The translations under genes were made by a program, and so were the position numbers. From contig NZ_JBBHJW010000004.1 in assembly GCF_037482845.1 (NCBI RefSeq), positions 186,001 through 250,000 of the forward strand: 64,000 bases of DNA. Direction: 5' to 3'. How positions within the stretch are numbered: the first letter of the stretch is position 1; every line of letters begins with the position of its first letter. This stretch comes from Paucibacter_B soli (lineage in GTDB: Bacteria > Pseudomonadota > Gammaproteobacteria > Burkholderiales > Burkholderiaceae_C). The notes below the pieces were generated by a model. That model saw nothing but the letters and a program-made list of their open reading frames with translations. It was not told the DNA's origin and did no database searches. Shown here in pieces: positions 52,574 through 61,911 of this stretch.

Positions 52574-54613
52574 TTACCAGATGCGGATGCGCTGCTCACC
52601 GGGTTTGAACATCGTGTCGCCCGGTTTGGTGCCGAAGGCCTGGTGGAAGCCGTCGGTGTTGGCGGCCGGGCCGTTGGCGCGGAACTGGTCCGGCGAGTGC
52701 GGATCGGTGGTCAGCAGCTGCATGGTGCGCTCCTCGCGCGCCTTGCTGCGCCAGGCCTGGCCCCAGCCCAGGAAGAAGCGCTGCTCGCCGCTGTAGCCAT
52801 CCAGCAGCGGCGCGGGCTTGCCGCCCAGCGAGCGCAGATAGGCCTTGTAGGCCACCTGGATGCCGGAGAGGTCGGCGATGTTCTCGCCCAGGGTGAGGCG
52901 GCCGTTGACCTTCTTGCCGGGGATGGGCTCGTAGGCGTCGAACTCCGCCGCCAGGCGCGCACCGACGGCCTCGAAGGCCTTGCGGTCGGCCTCGGTCCAC
53001 CAGTTGCGCAGCGCGCCGTCGCCGTCGAACTGGCTGCCCTGATCGTCGAAGCCGTGGCTGATCTCGTGGCCGATCACGCCGCCGATGGCGCCGTAGTTGA
53101 CGGCGTCGTCGGCCTGCATGTCGAAGAAGGGCGCTTCCAGGAAGGCGGCCGGGAACACGATCTCATTGCGCGTGGGGTCGTAGAAGGCGTTCACCGTCTG
53201 CGGCGTGATGAACCATTCCTTGCGATTCACCGGCTTGCCGGCGCGCTGGGCCTGGCGCTGCCACTCGAACTGTGCCGCGCGCAGGCGGTTGCCCATGGCG
53301 TCGCCGGCGCGCACCTCCAGCGCGCCGTAGTCACGCCATTGGTCGGGGTAGCCGATCTTGACCGTGTACTTGGAGAGTTTGGCCTGCGCGCCCGCCTTGG
53401 TCTGGGCCGACATCCAGGCCAGCCCGTCGATGGATTCGCGGAAGGCCGCCATCAGATTGCCCACCAGCTCCAACATGCGCGCCTTGTAGGCGGCCGGGAA
53501 ATGGCGCTCCACATAGACCTGGCCGATCGCCTCGCCGAGCGCGCCATTCACTTCGCCGATGCCCTGCTGCCAGCGCGGGCGGTCTTCGGTGGCGCCCGTC
53601 TGGGCCTTGCCGTGGAAGGCGAAGCGCGCCTCGCGGAAGGCCCGCGGCAGCACCACCGCATGCTCGTCCAGCACGCGCAGCTTCAGGTATTGTTTCCAGC
53701 TCGCCAGCGGCACGCTGTCCAGCAGCCTGGCCGCGCCCTCCACCATGCTGGGCTGCGAGACCGAGAGGCGGTCGATGCCCGCCAGCTGCGCGCCGGCGAA
53801 GAAGGCCGGCCAGTCGAAGCCGGGCGCGCGCTGCGCCAGTTCGGCCGGCGTCATGGGGTTGTAGAGCTTCACCGGGTCGCGGTTGTCGACCTTGTTCCAA
53901 TGCGTCTCGGCCAGGCTGCGTTCCAGCGCCAGCACGCCTGCGGCGGCCGCGGCCGGGTCCTTCTCGCCGGACAGCCGGGCCAGCTCGGTCAGGTAGACCG
54001 AATAGGCCTCGCGTACTTTGGCGAGCTTGTCGTCGTCCTTGAGGTAGTAGTCGCGGTCGGCCATGCCCAGCCCGCCCTGCCAGGTGGCGGTGCGGTTCAC
54101 CAGCGGTTCCTTGAAGTCCGGGTCCACGCCCAGCTGGATCGGGCCGTTCACCACGCCCTGCATGCGGCCCAGCCAGGTGGCCAGTTCGCCGCGCGACTGG
54201 ATCGCGTCGATGCCGGCCAGCAGGCCCTGCACCGGGGCCAGGCCCGCCTTGTCGATGGCGGCGGTGTCGAGATAGGCGGTATAGAAGGCGGCGATCTTGT
54301 CGGCCACGCTGCCCTTGACCTGCGGCTTGGTGGCCAGCTCTTCAACGATTACGCGCACGCGCTGGTCGGAGAGGTCGCGCAGCTTGATGAAGCTGCCGTA
54401 GTAGGACTTGTCGGCCGGGATCTCGGTGTTCTTCAGCCAGCCGCCATTGGCGGCGCGGAACAGGTCGTCCTGCACGCGCACGCTGGGATCGTGGTTGGCC
54501 AGGTCCAGCCCGGAGTGGCTGGCGCTTGCCGCGGCCTGGTTGCCGGCATGGCACAGGCCGGCGCTCAGCAGCAGGGCGGCCAAGGGGGCGAAGCGGAAGG
54601 GGCGATTTGTCAT
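52574..54613 (-). CDS. M13 (neprilysin/PepO) zinc metallopeptidase
   Basis: A 679-residue exported endopeptidase. The signal peptide ends at LCHAGN. The catalytic zinc motif is HEISH (516-520) in 'VIGHEISHGFDDQG', with the third ligand in 'LGENIADLSG', and the substrate-binding 'NAFYDP' precedes them. The C-terminus ENRIRIW-like ending is 'GEQRIRIW'. The length and both M13 domains are complete. It should degrade peptides in the periplasm. ATG 54613 was chosen to give the signal peptide. Confidence 0.94.
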   Translation of the reverse strand: MTNRPFRFAPLAALLLSAGLCHAGNQAAASASHSGLDLANHDPSVRVQDDLFRAANGGWLKNTEIPADKSYYGSFIKLRDLSDQRVRVIVEELATKPQVKGSVADKIAAFYTAYLDTAAIDKAGLAPVQGLLAGIDAIQSRGELATWLGRMQGVVNGPIQLGVDPDFKEPLVNRTATWQGGLGMADRDYYLKDDDKLAKVREAYSVYLTELARLSGEKDPAAAAAGVLALERSLAETHWNKVDNRDPVKLYNPMTPAELAQRAPGFDWPAFFAGAQLAGIDRLSVSQPSMVEGAARLLDSVPLASWKQYLKLRVLDEHAVVLPRAFREARFAFHGKAQTGATEDRPRWQQGIGEVNGALGEAIGQVYVERHFPAAYKARMLELVGNLMAAFRESIDGLAWMSAQTKAGAQAKLSKYTVKIGYPDQWRDYGALEVRAGDAMGNRLRAAQFEWQRQAQRAGKPVNRKEWFITPQTVNAFYDPTRNEIVFPAAFLEAPFFDMQADDAVNYGAIGGVIGHEISHGFDDQGSQFDGDGALRNWWTEADRKAFEAVGARLAAEFDAYEPIPGKKVNGRLTLGENIADLSGIQVAYKAYLRSLGGKPAPLLDGYSGEQRFFLGWGQAWRSKAREERTMQLLTTDPHSPDQFRANGPAANTDGFHQAFGTKPGDTMFKPGEQRIRIW

Positions 54614-54847
54614 GTCAGTCCTGGAAACCGGTGTGTAGGGGCGAGCAGACCGCAGTGCCTGCCCGGCTGGGCGCGAAGCGTAAAGGCACATCCCTCGGGC
54701 AGGACGTGCCCGAAGACATGTTCGGCCAGCAATTTGGGGGCGGGACTTACCCGAGGGTGCCCGGTGAGGTCGCCGTCCTGAACGGCGACCTGCACAGGCG
54801 CAGGCAGCCCGCTTAGCATCGCGGCTTTGCATTCCCGGCGCCGCCCG
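54614..54847. promoter_or_regulatory. 234-bp divergent spacer with a strong hairpin (54767-54791)
   Basis: The spacer between the M13 peptidase and the broken permease contains AGGTCGCCGT pairing perfectly with ACGGCGACCT over a 5-base loop (54767-54791). No T-tract follows. No other gene signal is seen; the promoters of both genes must lie here. Confidence 0.45.
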
Positions 54848-55321
54848 ATGCCTGCTTCATCCTCATCGCAAGACCTGACCCTGCCCGAGCGCCGCCTCGA
54901 CGCGCGCCATGCCGTGGCCCTGTGCGTGGGCATGGTGGTGGGCGCCGGCATCTTCAAGACCTCGCCGATGGTGGCGCAGGCCCTGGCCAGCGACCAGGCG
55001 CTCTACCTGGCCTGGGTCTTTGGCGGCCTGCTGTCCTTCATCGGCGCGCTGTGCTTTGCCGAGCTGGCGGCCGCCTTTCCAGATCCGGGCGGCGACTACC
55101 ATTTCCTGCGCCGCGCCTACGGTCAACGCCTGGGTTTTCTGTTCGCGTGGTCGCGCTTTGCGGTGATCCACACCGGCTCCATGGCGCTGCTGGCCTTTGT
55201 GTTCGGCGACTACCTGGCCCAGGTGGTGGACCTGTCGCCCTGGCTGGGCCCCATGCCAGTGCCTTGCTGGCCGCGGGGCTGATCGGTGGGCGTGGGCGTG
55301 CTGGCGCGGGGGGCGCTGCTG
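54848..55321 (+). pseudogene. Truncated and frameshifted APC-family amino-acid permease
   Basis: The intact N-terminus of an amino-acid permease (MPASSSS start; 'RHAVALCVGMVVGAGIFKTSP' split after the first helix; 'DPGGDYHFLRRAYG') runs for about 135 residues. Near 55249-55253, at a CCCC run, the frame shifts by one: the expected next helix ('HASALLAAGLI') continues in another frame, while the original frame ends at 55280-55282. All remaining helices, about two-thirds of a normal 430-460-residue permease, are missing; the sequence then meets the 3' end of the convergent GH35 gene. This looks like a gene cut by the arrival or rearrangement of the glycan locus. Confidence 0.8.
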
Positions 55322-57181
55322 CTATGGGGGTGCGGTTGGCGTGTCGAACAGCGGCCGCTCTAGACCGCGCAGCGTGGCAGCCATCGCCGGCGCCTCCAGG
55401 CTGAACAGCAGCACCTCGTTGCGCCCCGGCTTGAGCCACACGCCAGGCAGGTAGAGGGTCTGCTGCGGCCCGATGTTCCAGAAGCGGCCCAGGTGCTGAC
55501 CGTTTACCCAGACCTGGCCCTTGCCCCAGCCGCGCGTATCGAGAAAGCTGTCGCCGGTTTGCGTGAGCGTGAACTCGCCTTGCCAGAATCCCGGGCCGGC
55601 ATGGCCCGCGCCATGCCAGGGCAGCGCGCTCAGGTCCTGCAGCGGCAGGGGGTGGACCTGCCAGTCCAGCAACTCCTGCTCGCCCAGCGTGACGCCGTGG
55701 GTGATGCCCTTGTGTTCGCCGTCCAGCCTGGCACCGAAGCCGATGCGCCCCATGTTCTCGACCAGGATGTCCAGCTGCGTGCCGGCCGGCAGGTCCACGT
55801 CCAGCGCCTGCTCGCCCTTGCGACGGTCCAGCGTGCCGAGCGGCCGGCCGTCGGCCAGTACCAGCGCATGGTCACGCACCTCCTTGATCGCCAGGCGGCC
55901 CATGCCAGGCGCCTGCAGACGCTTGCGGTAGAGGATGTAGCCATAGCTCTGACCATAGCTTTCCATCGGCTGCGGATAGCGCGCGGCGATGGCCTTGGGC
56001 GAGAGCGCGGGCAGGGCCTCCAGCAGGGCGGCCGAGCGCCGCAACTCGAAGGCGGGAATCTCGATCGTGGCAGATTGCGGGGGCACGGGCGGCAAGACCT
56101 GGCCCCGCGGCAGATGCCTGGCCATCGCCGCACGCAGTGCCAGGTACTTGGGCGTGATGCGGCCGCTCTCGTCCAGCGCGGCGTCGTAGTCGTAGCTGGT
56201 GGTGTCGGGCTGGTAGGGTTCGGTGGCCGAGTAGTTGGCACCGGGCAGCCAGCCGAAGCTGCTGCCGCCATGGAACATATAGAGGTTGAAGGAGATGCCT
56301 TCGCGCATCATCCAGTCCACCGTCGCGGCGGCCTCCTCGGCGCTCTGGGTGTGGTGCGGCTCGCCCCAGTGGTCGAACCAGCCGGCCCAGTACTCGCCGA
56401 CCATGCGCACGCCCTGCGGCCGCCAGGCCCGCAGCGCTTCGATGGAGGCGCTTGCGTCTTCGACGCCGCCACCGAAGTTCACCACCGCGGGCACATCGGG
56501 CAGCGTGCCGCCGGCAAACAGGCGCTCGGTGCCGCCGTCGGAGGTGAACAGCGGTGCGTCGAAACCGGCCTCGCGCAGCTGCCGCTGCATCGCGCGCAGG
56601 TAGTCGCGGTCGCGCCCGTAGGAGCCGTATTCGTTCTCGAGCTGCAGCATCAGCAGCGGGCCGCCGCGCGTGCTCTGCAGCGCGCCGACCTCGCGAGCCA
56701 GGCGCTTCATGTAGCGGGCGCTGGCGGCCATGAAGCGCGGGTCCAGGCTGCGCACGCGCAGACCCGGCGTGCGCAGCAGCCAGGCCGGCAGGCCGCCGAA
56801 GTCGACTTCGGCGCAGACGTAGGGCCCGGGCCGCAGGATCACCTGCAGGCCCTCGGCGGCCGCGCAGCGGATGAAGGCGGCGATATCGCGCTGGCCGCTG
56901 AAGTCCCATTGGCCGGGTTCGGGCTCATGCTGCGACCAGAAGGCGTAGGTGGTGATGGTGTTCAGCCCCATCGCCTTGGCCATGCGCAGGCGCTCGCGCC
57001 AGAGTGGGTGCGGAATCCGCGGGTAGTGCAATTCGCCGGACCGGATCTGGAACGGCGCGCCGTCGAGCGTGAACCTGGCGCCCTGGATGGCAAAGCGGCT
57101 CTTTCCGAGGGCGGCGACGGCCGGCAGACCATTGCCGAGCAGCATCGCCATCAGCGCGCTGCGCCGGCTCAGATGCAGCAT
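55322..57181 (-). CDS. Beta-galactosidase, glycoside hydrolase family 35
   Basis: A 619-residue exported enzyme. A Tat-like/Sec signal (LSRRSALMAMLLGNG) is followed by the GH35 barrel: 'GELHYPRIPHPLWRERLRMAK' in two pieces, 'RPGPYVCAEVDFGGLPAWLL', ENEYG with acid/base Glu184, and GEYWAGWFDHWG with nucleophile Glu263. Two beta-sandwich domains (about 400-610) with 'VWVNGQHLGRFWNIGPQQTLYLP' complete it. It removes terminal beta-linked galactose from glycans. It is the last gene of the minus-strand glycan locus, and its first codons overlap the end of the GH89 remnant. Confidence 0.93.
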   Translation of the reverse strand: MLHLSRRSALMAMLLGNGLPAVAALGKSRFAIQGARFTLDGAPFQIRSGELHYPRIPHPLWRERLRMAKAMGLNTITTYAFWSQHEPEPGQWDFSGQRDIAAFIRCAAAEGLQVILRPGPYVCAEVDFGGLPAWLLRTPGLRVRSLDPRFMAASARYMKRLAREVGALQSTRGGPLLMLQLENEYGSYGRDRDYLRAMQRQLREAGFDAPLFTSDGGTERLFAGGTLPDVPAVVNFGGGVEDASASIEALRAWRPQGVRMVGEYWAGWFDHWGEPHHTQSAEEAAATVDWMMREGISFNLYMFHGGSSFGWLPGANYSATEPYQPDTTSYDYDAALDESGRITPKYLALRAAMARHLPRGQVLPPVPPQSATIEIPAFELRRSAALLEALPALSPKAIAARYPQPMESYGQSYGYILYRKRLQAPGMGRLAIKEVRDHALVLADGRPLGTLDRRKGEQALDVDLPAGTQLDILVENMGRIGFGARLDGEHKGITHGVTLGEQELLDWQVHPLPLQDLSALPWHGAGHAGPGFWQGEFTLTQTGDSFLDTRGWGKGQVWVNGQHLGRFWNIGPQQTLYLPGVWLKPGRNEVLLFSLEAPAMAATLRGLERPLFDTPTAPP

Positions 57182-57417
57182 GGCGTCGGCCCCCGCTGAT
57201 GTCGAAGCTGATCGTGGTCTTGACGGGTCACTGTGCTGCCTTTGCGGCGGGTGGCGAGGTGGGTGCGCGCGAGTTTGATGGTCTGAGCGCGTGGGCCAAG
57301 CACGCGCTCCAAAACCAGCCGAGCCGCTTTCAGCGGCGCTTGCTCGGCCTGGGCCGGCGGGCTGAGTGCAAGGGCCGCGAACGCGACGCATACGGCGATG
57401 GCTTGACGTAGGGGCAT
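57169..57417 (-). pseudogene. Remnant of a GH89 alpha-N-acetylglucosaminidase gene
   Basis: The frame encodes a signal peptide (MPLRQAIAVCVAFAALALSP) and then 'LKAARLVLERVLGPRAQTIKL', which looks like the N-terminal domain of NAGLU-type enzymes ('R.L..RLLG..A..'). After about 45 residues similarity stops and unrelated residues follow, ending at 57169 inside the GH35 start. A normal GH89 enzyme is over 700 residues. The deletion joins the start of this gene to the start of GH35. An alternative is a short secreted peptide with chance resemblance. Confidence 0.5.
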
Positions 57418-57502
57418 GATGATGTTTGGCTTGGCCTGGCTTGCCCCGCCGGAATTTGTTTGGAATGAGGATCGTCATGAGGCGATCGCAAGTCGCTGTG
57501 GT

Positions 57503-58738
57503 CTATCCGCGTGGCGCGGCCCTCAGGCGCAGAAGTTTGGTCTCATGCCCGGCCAAGGTGCCTCGCCACTGCGCCATGCGCCCGAGATCCTTGTGTGCGT
57601 GCAGATCGCGCACCGGCACGGCGCCCTGTATCCCAAGGGCCTCAAAGGGCAGGCTGTAGGCGGCGGCCTGGTCGGCGCGATTCAGGATCGCCACTGCGGT
57701 GTCGCCATTGGCCAGCGGCTTGACCAGCACGTCCCAGGGTGGTGCGTGGATCACCCTCACCGCCGCCTTGCCCAATGGGTCCTGATTCAGTGCTATGACT
57801 TCCGTATTGCCCAAGATGCGCAGGGTGGCTGCACTCATGCGGCGAAGGTCATTGGAGGCATACAGCGGCGAGTGCATCATGGCCCAGAGTGCAAATTGGC
57901 TCTGGTACTCGATGTCACTGGCGCCCGCCCCGCCCAGCAGTGCTGCGGGACCCGCATGGCCACGCAGGCCCACGACCAGCATGTCGGCATCGTTCCAACG
58001 GCCGGGTGCCGCGTAGCTCTGCAGTTCGACGTTGATGTCGTAGACATCGAGGATCCCAACGCCGCTGGATTCTTGCGGCAGCTTTTTCCATTTGTCTCGG
58101 ATGTCCGCAGTGGTGCGCCAAAGATGCCCCCCCACCTCGGCCGCCCACTTCCAAGGTTGACGGTCCCCCCACTCGCAGATGCTGTAGAGGATGGTTCGGC
58201 CGGAGTTCGCCAGGGCTTCGCCCATGCGGCGATAGCGCGCAACGGCGGTGGCGGTGCCCGGGGGGGCGTTGCAGTAGTCGTACTTGAGGAAGTCGACGCC
58301 CCAGTCGGCAAAGGTCTTGGCGTCCTGGTCTTCAAAGCCCAGGCTGCCCATGTAGCCCGCACAGGTCAGCGGCGCGGCGTCGCTGTAGATGCCGAGCTTG
58401 AGGCCACGGGCATGCAGGTAGTCGGCCAGTGCCTTGATGCCCGAGGGAAACTTCTTAGGATCGGCGATCAACTGCTTGGTCTCGTCGCGCCCCCCTTGCC
58501 AGCCATCGTCGATGAACAGGTGGTCGTAGCCGGCTTTGCGCATGCCGCTGGCAATCATGGCGTCCGCCATTGCCTTCAAGTCCCGCTCGTTGACCTGGTC
58601 ACCAAGCAGGTTCCAACTCATCCATCCCATGGGAGGGGTGCTCGCGGGCAAGGGGGCCAGCGCGCTTTGTGCCAGCAAGGTGCCGTGCAGGCTCAGCAGC
58701 AACGCTGAGCACCAGTGCTTGAAGACAGGCTTCGGCAT
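57503..58738 (-). CDS. Alpha-galactosidase, glycoside hydrolase family 27
   Basis: A 411-residue exported enzyme. After the signal peptide (SLHGTLLAQSA) the mature protein begins 'PPMGWMSWNLLGD', typical of GH27. The catalytic nucleophile is Asp154 in KYDYC, and the acid/base is Asp212 in 'WRTTADI'. 'FIDDGWQGG' and 'NDLRRMS' are also conserved. It hydrolyses terminal alpha-galactose. ATG 58738 is used; GTG 58750 directly after the upstream stop is possible. Local codon use seems somewhat less GC-rich than in neighbouring genes, a hint of separate origin. Confidence 0.92.
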   Translation of the reverse strand: MPKPVFKHWCSALLLSLHGTLLAQSALAPLPASTPPMGWMSWNLLGDQVNERDLKAMADAMIASGMRKAGYDHLFIDDGWQGGRDETKQLIADPKKFPSGIKALADYLHARGLKLGIYSDAAPLTCAGYMGSLGFEDQDAKTFADWGVDFLKYDYCNAPPGTATAVARYRRMGEALANSGRTILYSICEWGDRQPWKWAAEVGGHLWRTTADIRDKWKKLPQESSGVGILDVYDINVELQSYAAPGRWNDADMLVVGLRGHAGPAALLGGAGASDIEYQSQFALWAMMHSPLYASNDLRRMSAATLRILGNTEVIALNQDPLGKAAVRVIHAPPWDVLVKPLANGDTAVAILNRADQAAAYSLPFEALGIQGAVPVRDLHAHKDLGRMAQWRGTLAGHETKLLRLRAAPRG

Positions 58739-58750
58739 ATGGATGGGCAC

Positions 58751-60106
58751 TCAGTAGCGATCGTCGAACGCAAAGATCGGCTTGCGGCTCTTCCACTGCC
58801 CTTCGGTGAAGTCGGGGAAGGCCAGGGTCCTGAAGCCCTCGGCGATGGACTGCTCCGAGAGCGGCGTGATCGCGCTCCAGGCCACCGCGTCGTAGATGTC
58901 GATGGGCATGGGGGCGTTCGCCTTGAGCGCCTCGACAAAGGCGTGGACCACGAAGAAGTCCATGCCGCCATGGCCCGCGCCCTCGGCGGTCTTGGCGTAC
59001 TTCTTCCACAGCGGATGCTCGTAGCGGTCCTGGTAGGCCTGGAAGTCCTCCCATTCATGCGGCTTGCTCTTGCCCTCGATATGGATGCTGTGGTTCACGT
59101 CCATCCAGATGCCGTCGGTGCCCTGCACGCGGAAACCCAGCGAGTAGGGGCGTGGCAGCGAGGTGTCGTGCTGCAAGAGGATGGTCTCGCCGTTCTCGCA
59201 GGCGAGCGTGGTGGTGACCACATCGCCGAGCTTGTAGCCGAGCTTGGCATTGGGGTGCTCCTTGGCGCCCATCTTCCTGCCCACATAGTCCTGCAGGCCG
59301 CGCGCCTTGCTGGCAAAGCTGTTGATATGGGTGAAGCGGTTGCCGCGGTGGATGTTCACCGCCATGGCGCAGGGGCCGATGCCGTGGCTGGGGTAGAGCT
59401 CGCCATTGCGCTTGAGGGAATGCTCGGTGCGCCAGCGCGCCTCGCTCCAGCCCTTGGCGCCGAACTCCACACCGCCGCCATAGGGCTTGGCCGGATCGCC
59501 GCTATTGAACTTCACCGCGCGCAGATCATGCTGGTAGCCGCCCTGCAGGTGCACGATCTCGCCGAACAGGCCGGCGCGCACCATCTGCAGCACCGCCATC
59601 ACATCGCGCCGGTAGCAGACGTTCTCCAACAGCATGTAGGGCGTGCCGGTGCGCTGCTGGGTGCGCAGCACATCCCAATGGTCTTGCAGCGTCACGCCGG
59701 CCACCACCTCGCAGCCCACCGCGACCTTGGCATTCATGGCGTCGATGGCCATCTGCGCGTGCAGCTCCCAGGGGGTGGCGATGATGACGCCGTCCAGCCC
59801 TTTTTGATCGAGCAGCTTGCGGTAGGCGAAGGCATCTCCTGTCTCGCCGTAGGTCTGCGGCCTGGCCTTTTTGTAGCGCTCCACCATCGCCAGTGCGCGG
59901 CCCAGCATGATGGGCTCGATATCGCACAGCGCCGCCACCTCGACGTCGTCGCGGCGCAGCAGCTCCTTGAGCAAGACCTGGCCCCGCATGCCGGTGCCGA
60001 TCAGGCCCAGGCGCAGCTTCTCGCCGCTGGCGCGGGCCAGGGTGGGGAATGCCGCTGCGCCCAGCGCGGCGGAGGAGAGGGCAACGAAATTTCTGCGGTT
60101 CAACAT
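58751..60106 (-). CDS. NAD-dependent alpha-N-acetylgalactosaminidase-like enzyme, GH109
   Basis: A 451-residue protein of the Gfo/Idh/MocA fold with a Tat signal (LNRRNFVALSSAALGAAAF). The Rossmann motif is GLIGTGMRGQ; the family GH109 features are 'YPSHGIGPCAMAVNIHRGNRF' (in two parts) and 'GGMDFFVVHAFVEA'. GH109 enzymes use tightly bound NAD+ in a redox-elimination mechanism and cleave terminal alpha-GalNAc, for example the blood-group A determinant. Tat export fits a protein that must bind NAD before leaving the cytosol. It lies between the DUF3472/ricin lipoprotein and the GH27 enzyme. Confidence 0.9.
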   Translation of the reverse strand: MLNRRNFVALSSAALGAAAFPTLARASGEKLRLGLIGTGMRGQVLLKELLRRDDVEVAALCDIEPIMLGRALAMVERYKKARPQTYGETGDAFAYRKLLDQKGLDGVIIATPWELHAQMAIDAMNAKVAVGCEVVAGVTLQDHWDVLRTQQRTGTPYMLLENVCYRRDVMAVLQMVRAGLFGEIVHLQGGYQHDLRAVKFNSGDPAKPYGGGVEFGAKGWSEARWRTEHSLKRNGELYPSHGIGPCAMAVNIHRGNRFTHINSFASKARGLQDYVGRKMGAKEHPNAKLGYKLGDVVTTTLACENGETILLQHDTSLPRPYSLGFRVQGTDGIWMDVNHSIHIEGKSKPHEWEDFQAYQDRYEHPLWKKYAKTAEGAGHGGMDFFVVHAFVEALKANAPMPIDIYDAVAWSAITPLSEQSIAEGFRTLAFPDFTEGQWKSRKPIFAFDDRY

Positions 60107-60130
60107 GGTCTGATGTCTTGAGGGGATGGT

Positions 60131-61834
60131 TCAGGGCAGGGCGTTGATCTGCCATTCCTGGGTCGCGCCTTCGCCAGGGGTCCAGGCCAGCACGTTGGCG
60201 CCGGCGGCCATGCTGCCGCCCGCGATGTCGAGCGCCAGTCCGCTGCCCACATTGATGAGCGCATAGACCCCAGGCCTGATCTGCACGATGTTCCACTCCT
60301 GCGCGGCGCTGCCGTTGGCAGTGTAGATGTCGACATTGCTGCCCACGGCCGTGCCGGCCACCTCCAGTGCCAGGCCGCTGCGCGGATTGATGAGCTTGTA
60401 GACGCCGGGCCGCACGAGGCTGATGTCCCATTGCTGGGCCGTGCCGCCATGCAGCGGGTAGGCCTCTACATTGGTGCCGGGGCTGGTGCCGCCGGCCACC
60501 ACGTCCAGCGCCATGCCGGCACTGCCCAGATTCACCAGGGTGTTCAGGCCCAGGCTGAAGGGCTTGGGCGGCGGCGGCTCTTCCCAGGGCATGGGCACGC
60601 TGCGCGGCCCGCCGGGCAGGTTGAGCGGCTGGCCGACGGCCGTGCCGCCGGTGCTGAGCTTGAAGCGGCCGTTCTCGTAGCCGAACTGGTAGTTGCTGCA
60701 GATCTCGTTGTGGTCCGGGGTGTAGACCGCCGTGCCCTTGGCCTTCAGCACCTCCACCCATTGGCCGCTGGCGGCGTCTCGGTAGCGCACCTGGCCGTAG
60801 CTGGCAGCGCGCAGCTTGTTGTCCAGGCAGTCGTTGCCCTGCTTGCTCCAGTCCTCCACAAAGCCATAGGCGCCGGCCTGGGCCAGCGGTTTGGGCAGGC
60901 GCATGGTGGCGAGCTTCTGCCGCAGACCGGTGCCGGTGTCGGTGAAGTACATGCTGTAGTCCTGCTTGCCGCCGGGCGCCGCGGCCAGCTCCAGCTCAAA
61001 GCGGTAGGCCCGGTTGACGGCGGGCTTGAAGGGCGATTCGCACTTGATACCGGTACCTTCGCCGCCGAAATTGCTGCAGTTGGAGATGCCCGGGTCGATC
61101 ACCTCGGGGCTGATGCCGTTCACGTCCCACAGCGAGAACAGCAGCTGGTGCGACTGCACGCCGCCATAGCCGCCGTTGAAGCCGATCACCTCGTAGTAGG
61201 TGGTGGGCTCCCAGGTGAGCGGCGTGACCTCGGCGCTGAAGCGGTCCCAGGCCGGGCTGCTCCAGCTGATGTGGATGGAGTTGGCGCGGGTCTGGTGCTT
61301 CTTCGCCTCGCCGGTGATGGCGGCGCCGGCGTTGCTGCCATCGGCGCGGCGGATGCTGATGTCCAGCGCCTGCTTGAGCTGGCTGCCTGCGGTCCACCAG
61401 GCGCTGGCGCGGCCGTAGGCATCGGTGCGCGGGCTGTCGGGGAACACCCAGCCGCTCTTGAGTTCGCCATCGCGCGGCGTCCAGCGCACCGTGCAGCCGG
61501 CCACCGGCTGGCCGTCCAGCGTCACGCGCACCTTCAGCTTGCGCGGCTGGTGGGTCTGGTTGCCGGACTCGATGGCGGGGTCGTAAAGCGTGCTTGAGTA
61601 GACCGAGCCGACGCGCGCCACGCCGGCGTCAGGCGTCAGCGCGGTGACGATGCTGCGGGCTGGGCAGTCCGCCGGCTCGGCGCCGGCCAGGGCATTGGCC
61701 GACGGTGCCACGGACGGCGCCTGCGCGGGCGCGGCCGGCGGATTCACGGCGGCACCGCCACCGCAGCCGGCCAGCGCCGCGCACAGGCCCGCCAGCGTGG
61801 CCAGGCGGGGAGACTTCAGGATCGAAGCGGACAT
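60131..61834 (-). CDS. Surface lipoprotein with DUF3472 and ricin-type lectin domains
   Basis: A 567-residue lipoprotein with lipobox LAGC (Cys at about 23). After a low-complexity Ala/Pro linker there is an Ig-like segment (about 60-170), a DUF3472 domain (about 175-420; 'TYYEVIGFNGGYGGVQSHQ', 'LLFSLWDVNG') and a ricin B-type trefoil lectin at the C-terminus (about 435-567) whose three QxW motifs are QQWDI, QEWNI and QEWQI. It probably binds glycan at the cell surface for the neighbouring enzymes and TonB receptor. ATG 61834 has GAGGTGAG upstream. Confidence 0.87.
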   Translation of the reverse strand: MSASILKSPRLATLAGLCAALAGCGGGAAVNPPAAPAQAPSVAPSANALAGAEPADCPARSIVTALTPDAGVARVGSVYSSTLYDPAIESGNQTHQPRKLKVRVTLDGQPVAGCTVRWTPRDGELKSGWVFPDSPRTDAYGRASAWWTAGSQLKQALDISIRRADGSNAGAAITGEAKKHQTRANSIHISWSSPAWDRFSAEVTPLTWEPTTYYEVIGFNGGYGGVQSHQLLFSLWDVNGISPEVIDPGISNCSNFGGEGTGIKCESPFKPAVNRAYRFELELAAAPGGKQDYSMYFTDTGTGLRQKLATMRLPKPLAQAGAYGFVEDWSKQGNDCLDNKLRAASYGQVRYRDAASGQWVEVLKAKGTAVYTPDHNEICSNYQFGYENGRFKLSTGGTAVGQPLNLPGGPRSVPMPWEEPPPPKPFSLGLNTLVNLGSAGMALDVVAGGTSPGTNVEAYPLHGGTAQQWDISLVRPGVYKLINPRSGLALEVAGTAVGSNVDIYTANGSAAQEWNIVQIRPGVYALINVGSGLALDIAGGSMAAGANVLAWTPGEGATQEWQINALP

Positions 61835-61911
61835 GGGCTCACCTCGCGAAAACATGCGATCAATCAAAGGGGATGAGCCGGCGGCGCGGCGCGCGCCGCC
61901 GGCGAGGGCGC

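Noticed and set aside
58120..58270. Short C7/G7 runs inside the GH27 gene as phase-variation tracts
   Set aside because: Runs of seven in GC-rich coding sequence are expected by chance and the frame is intact.
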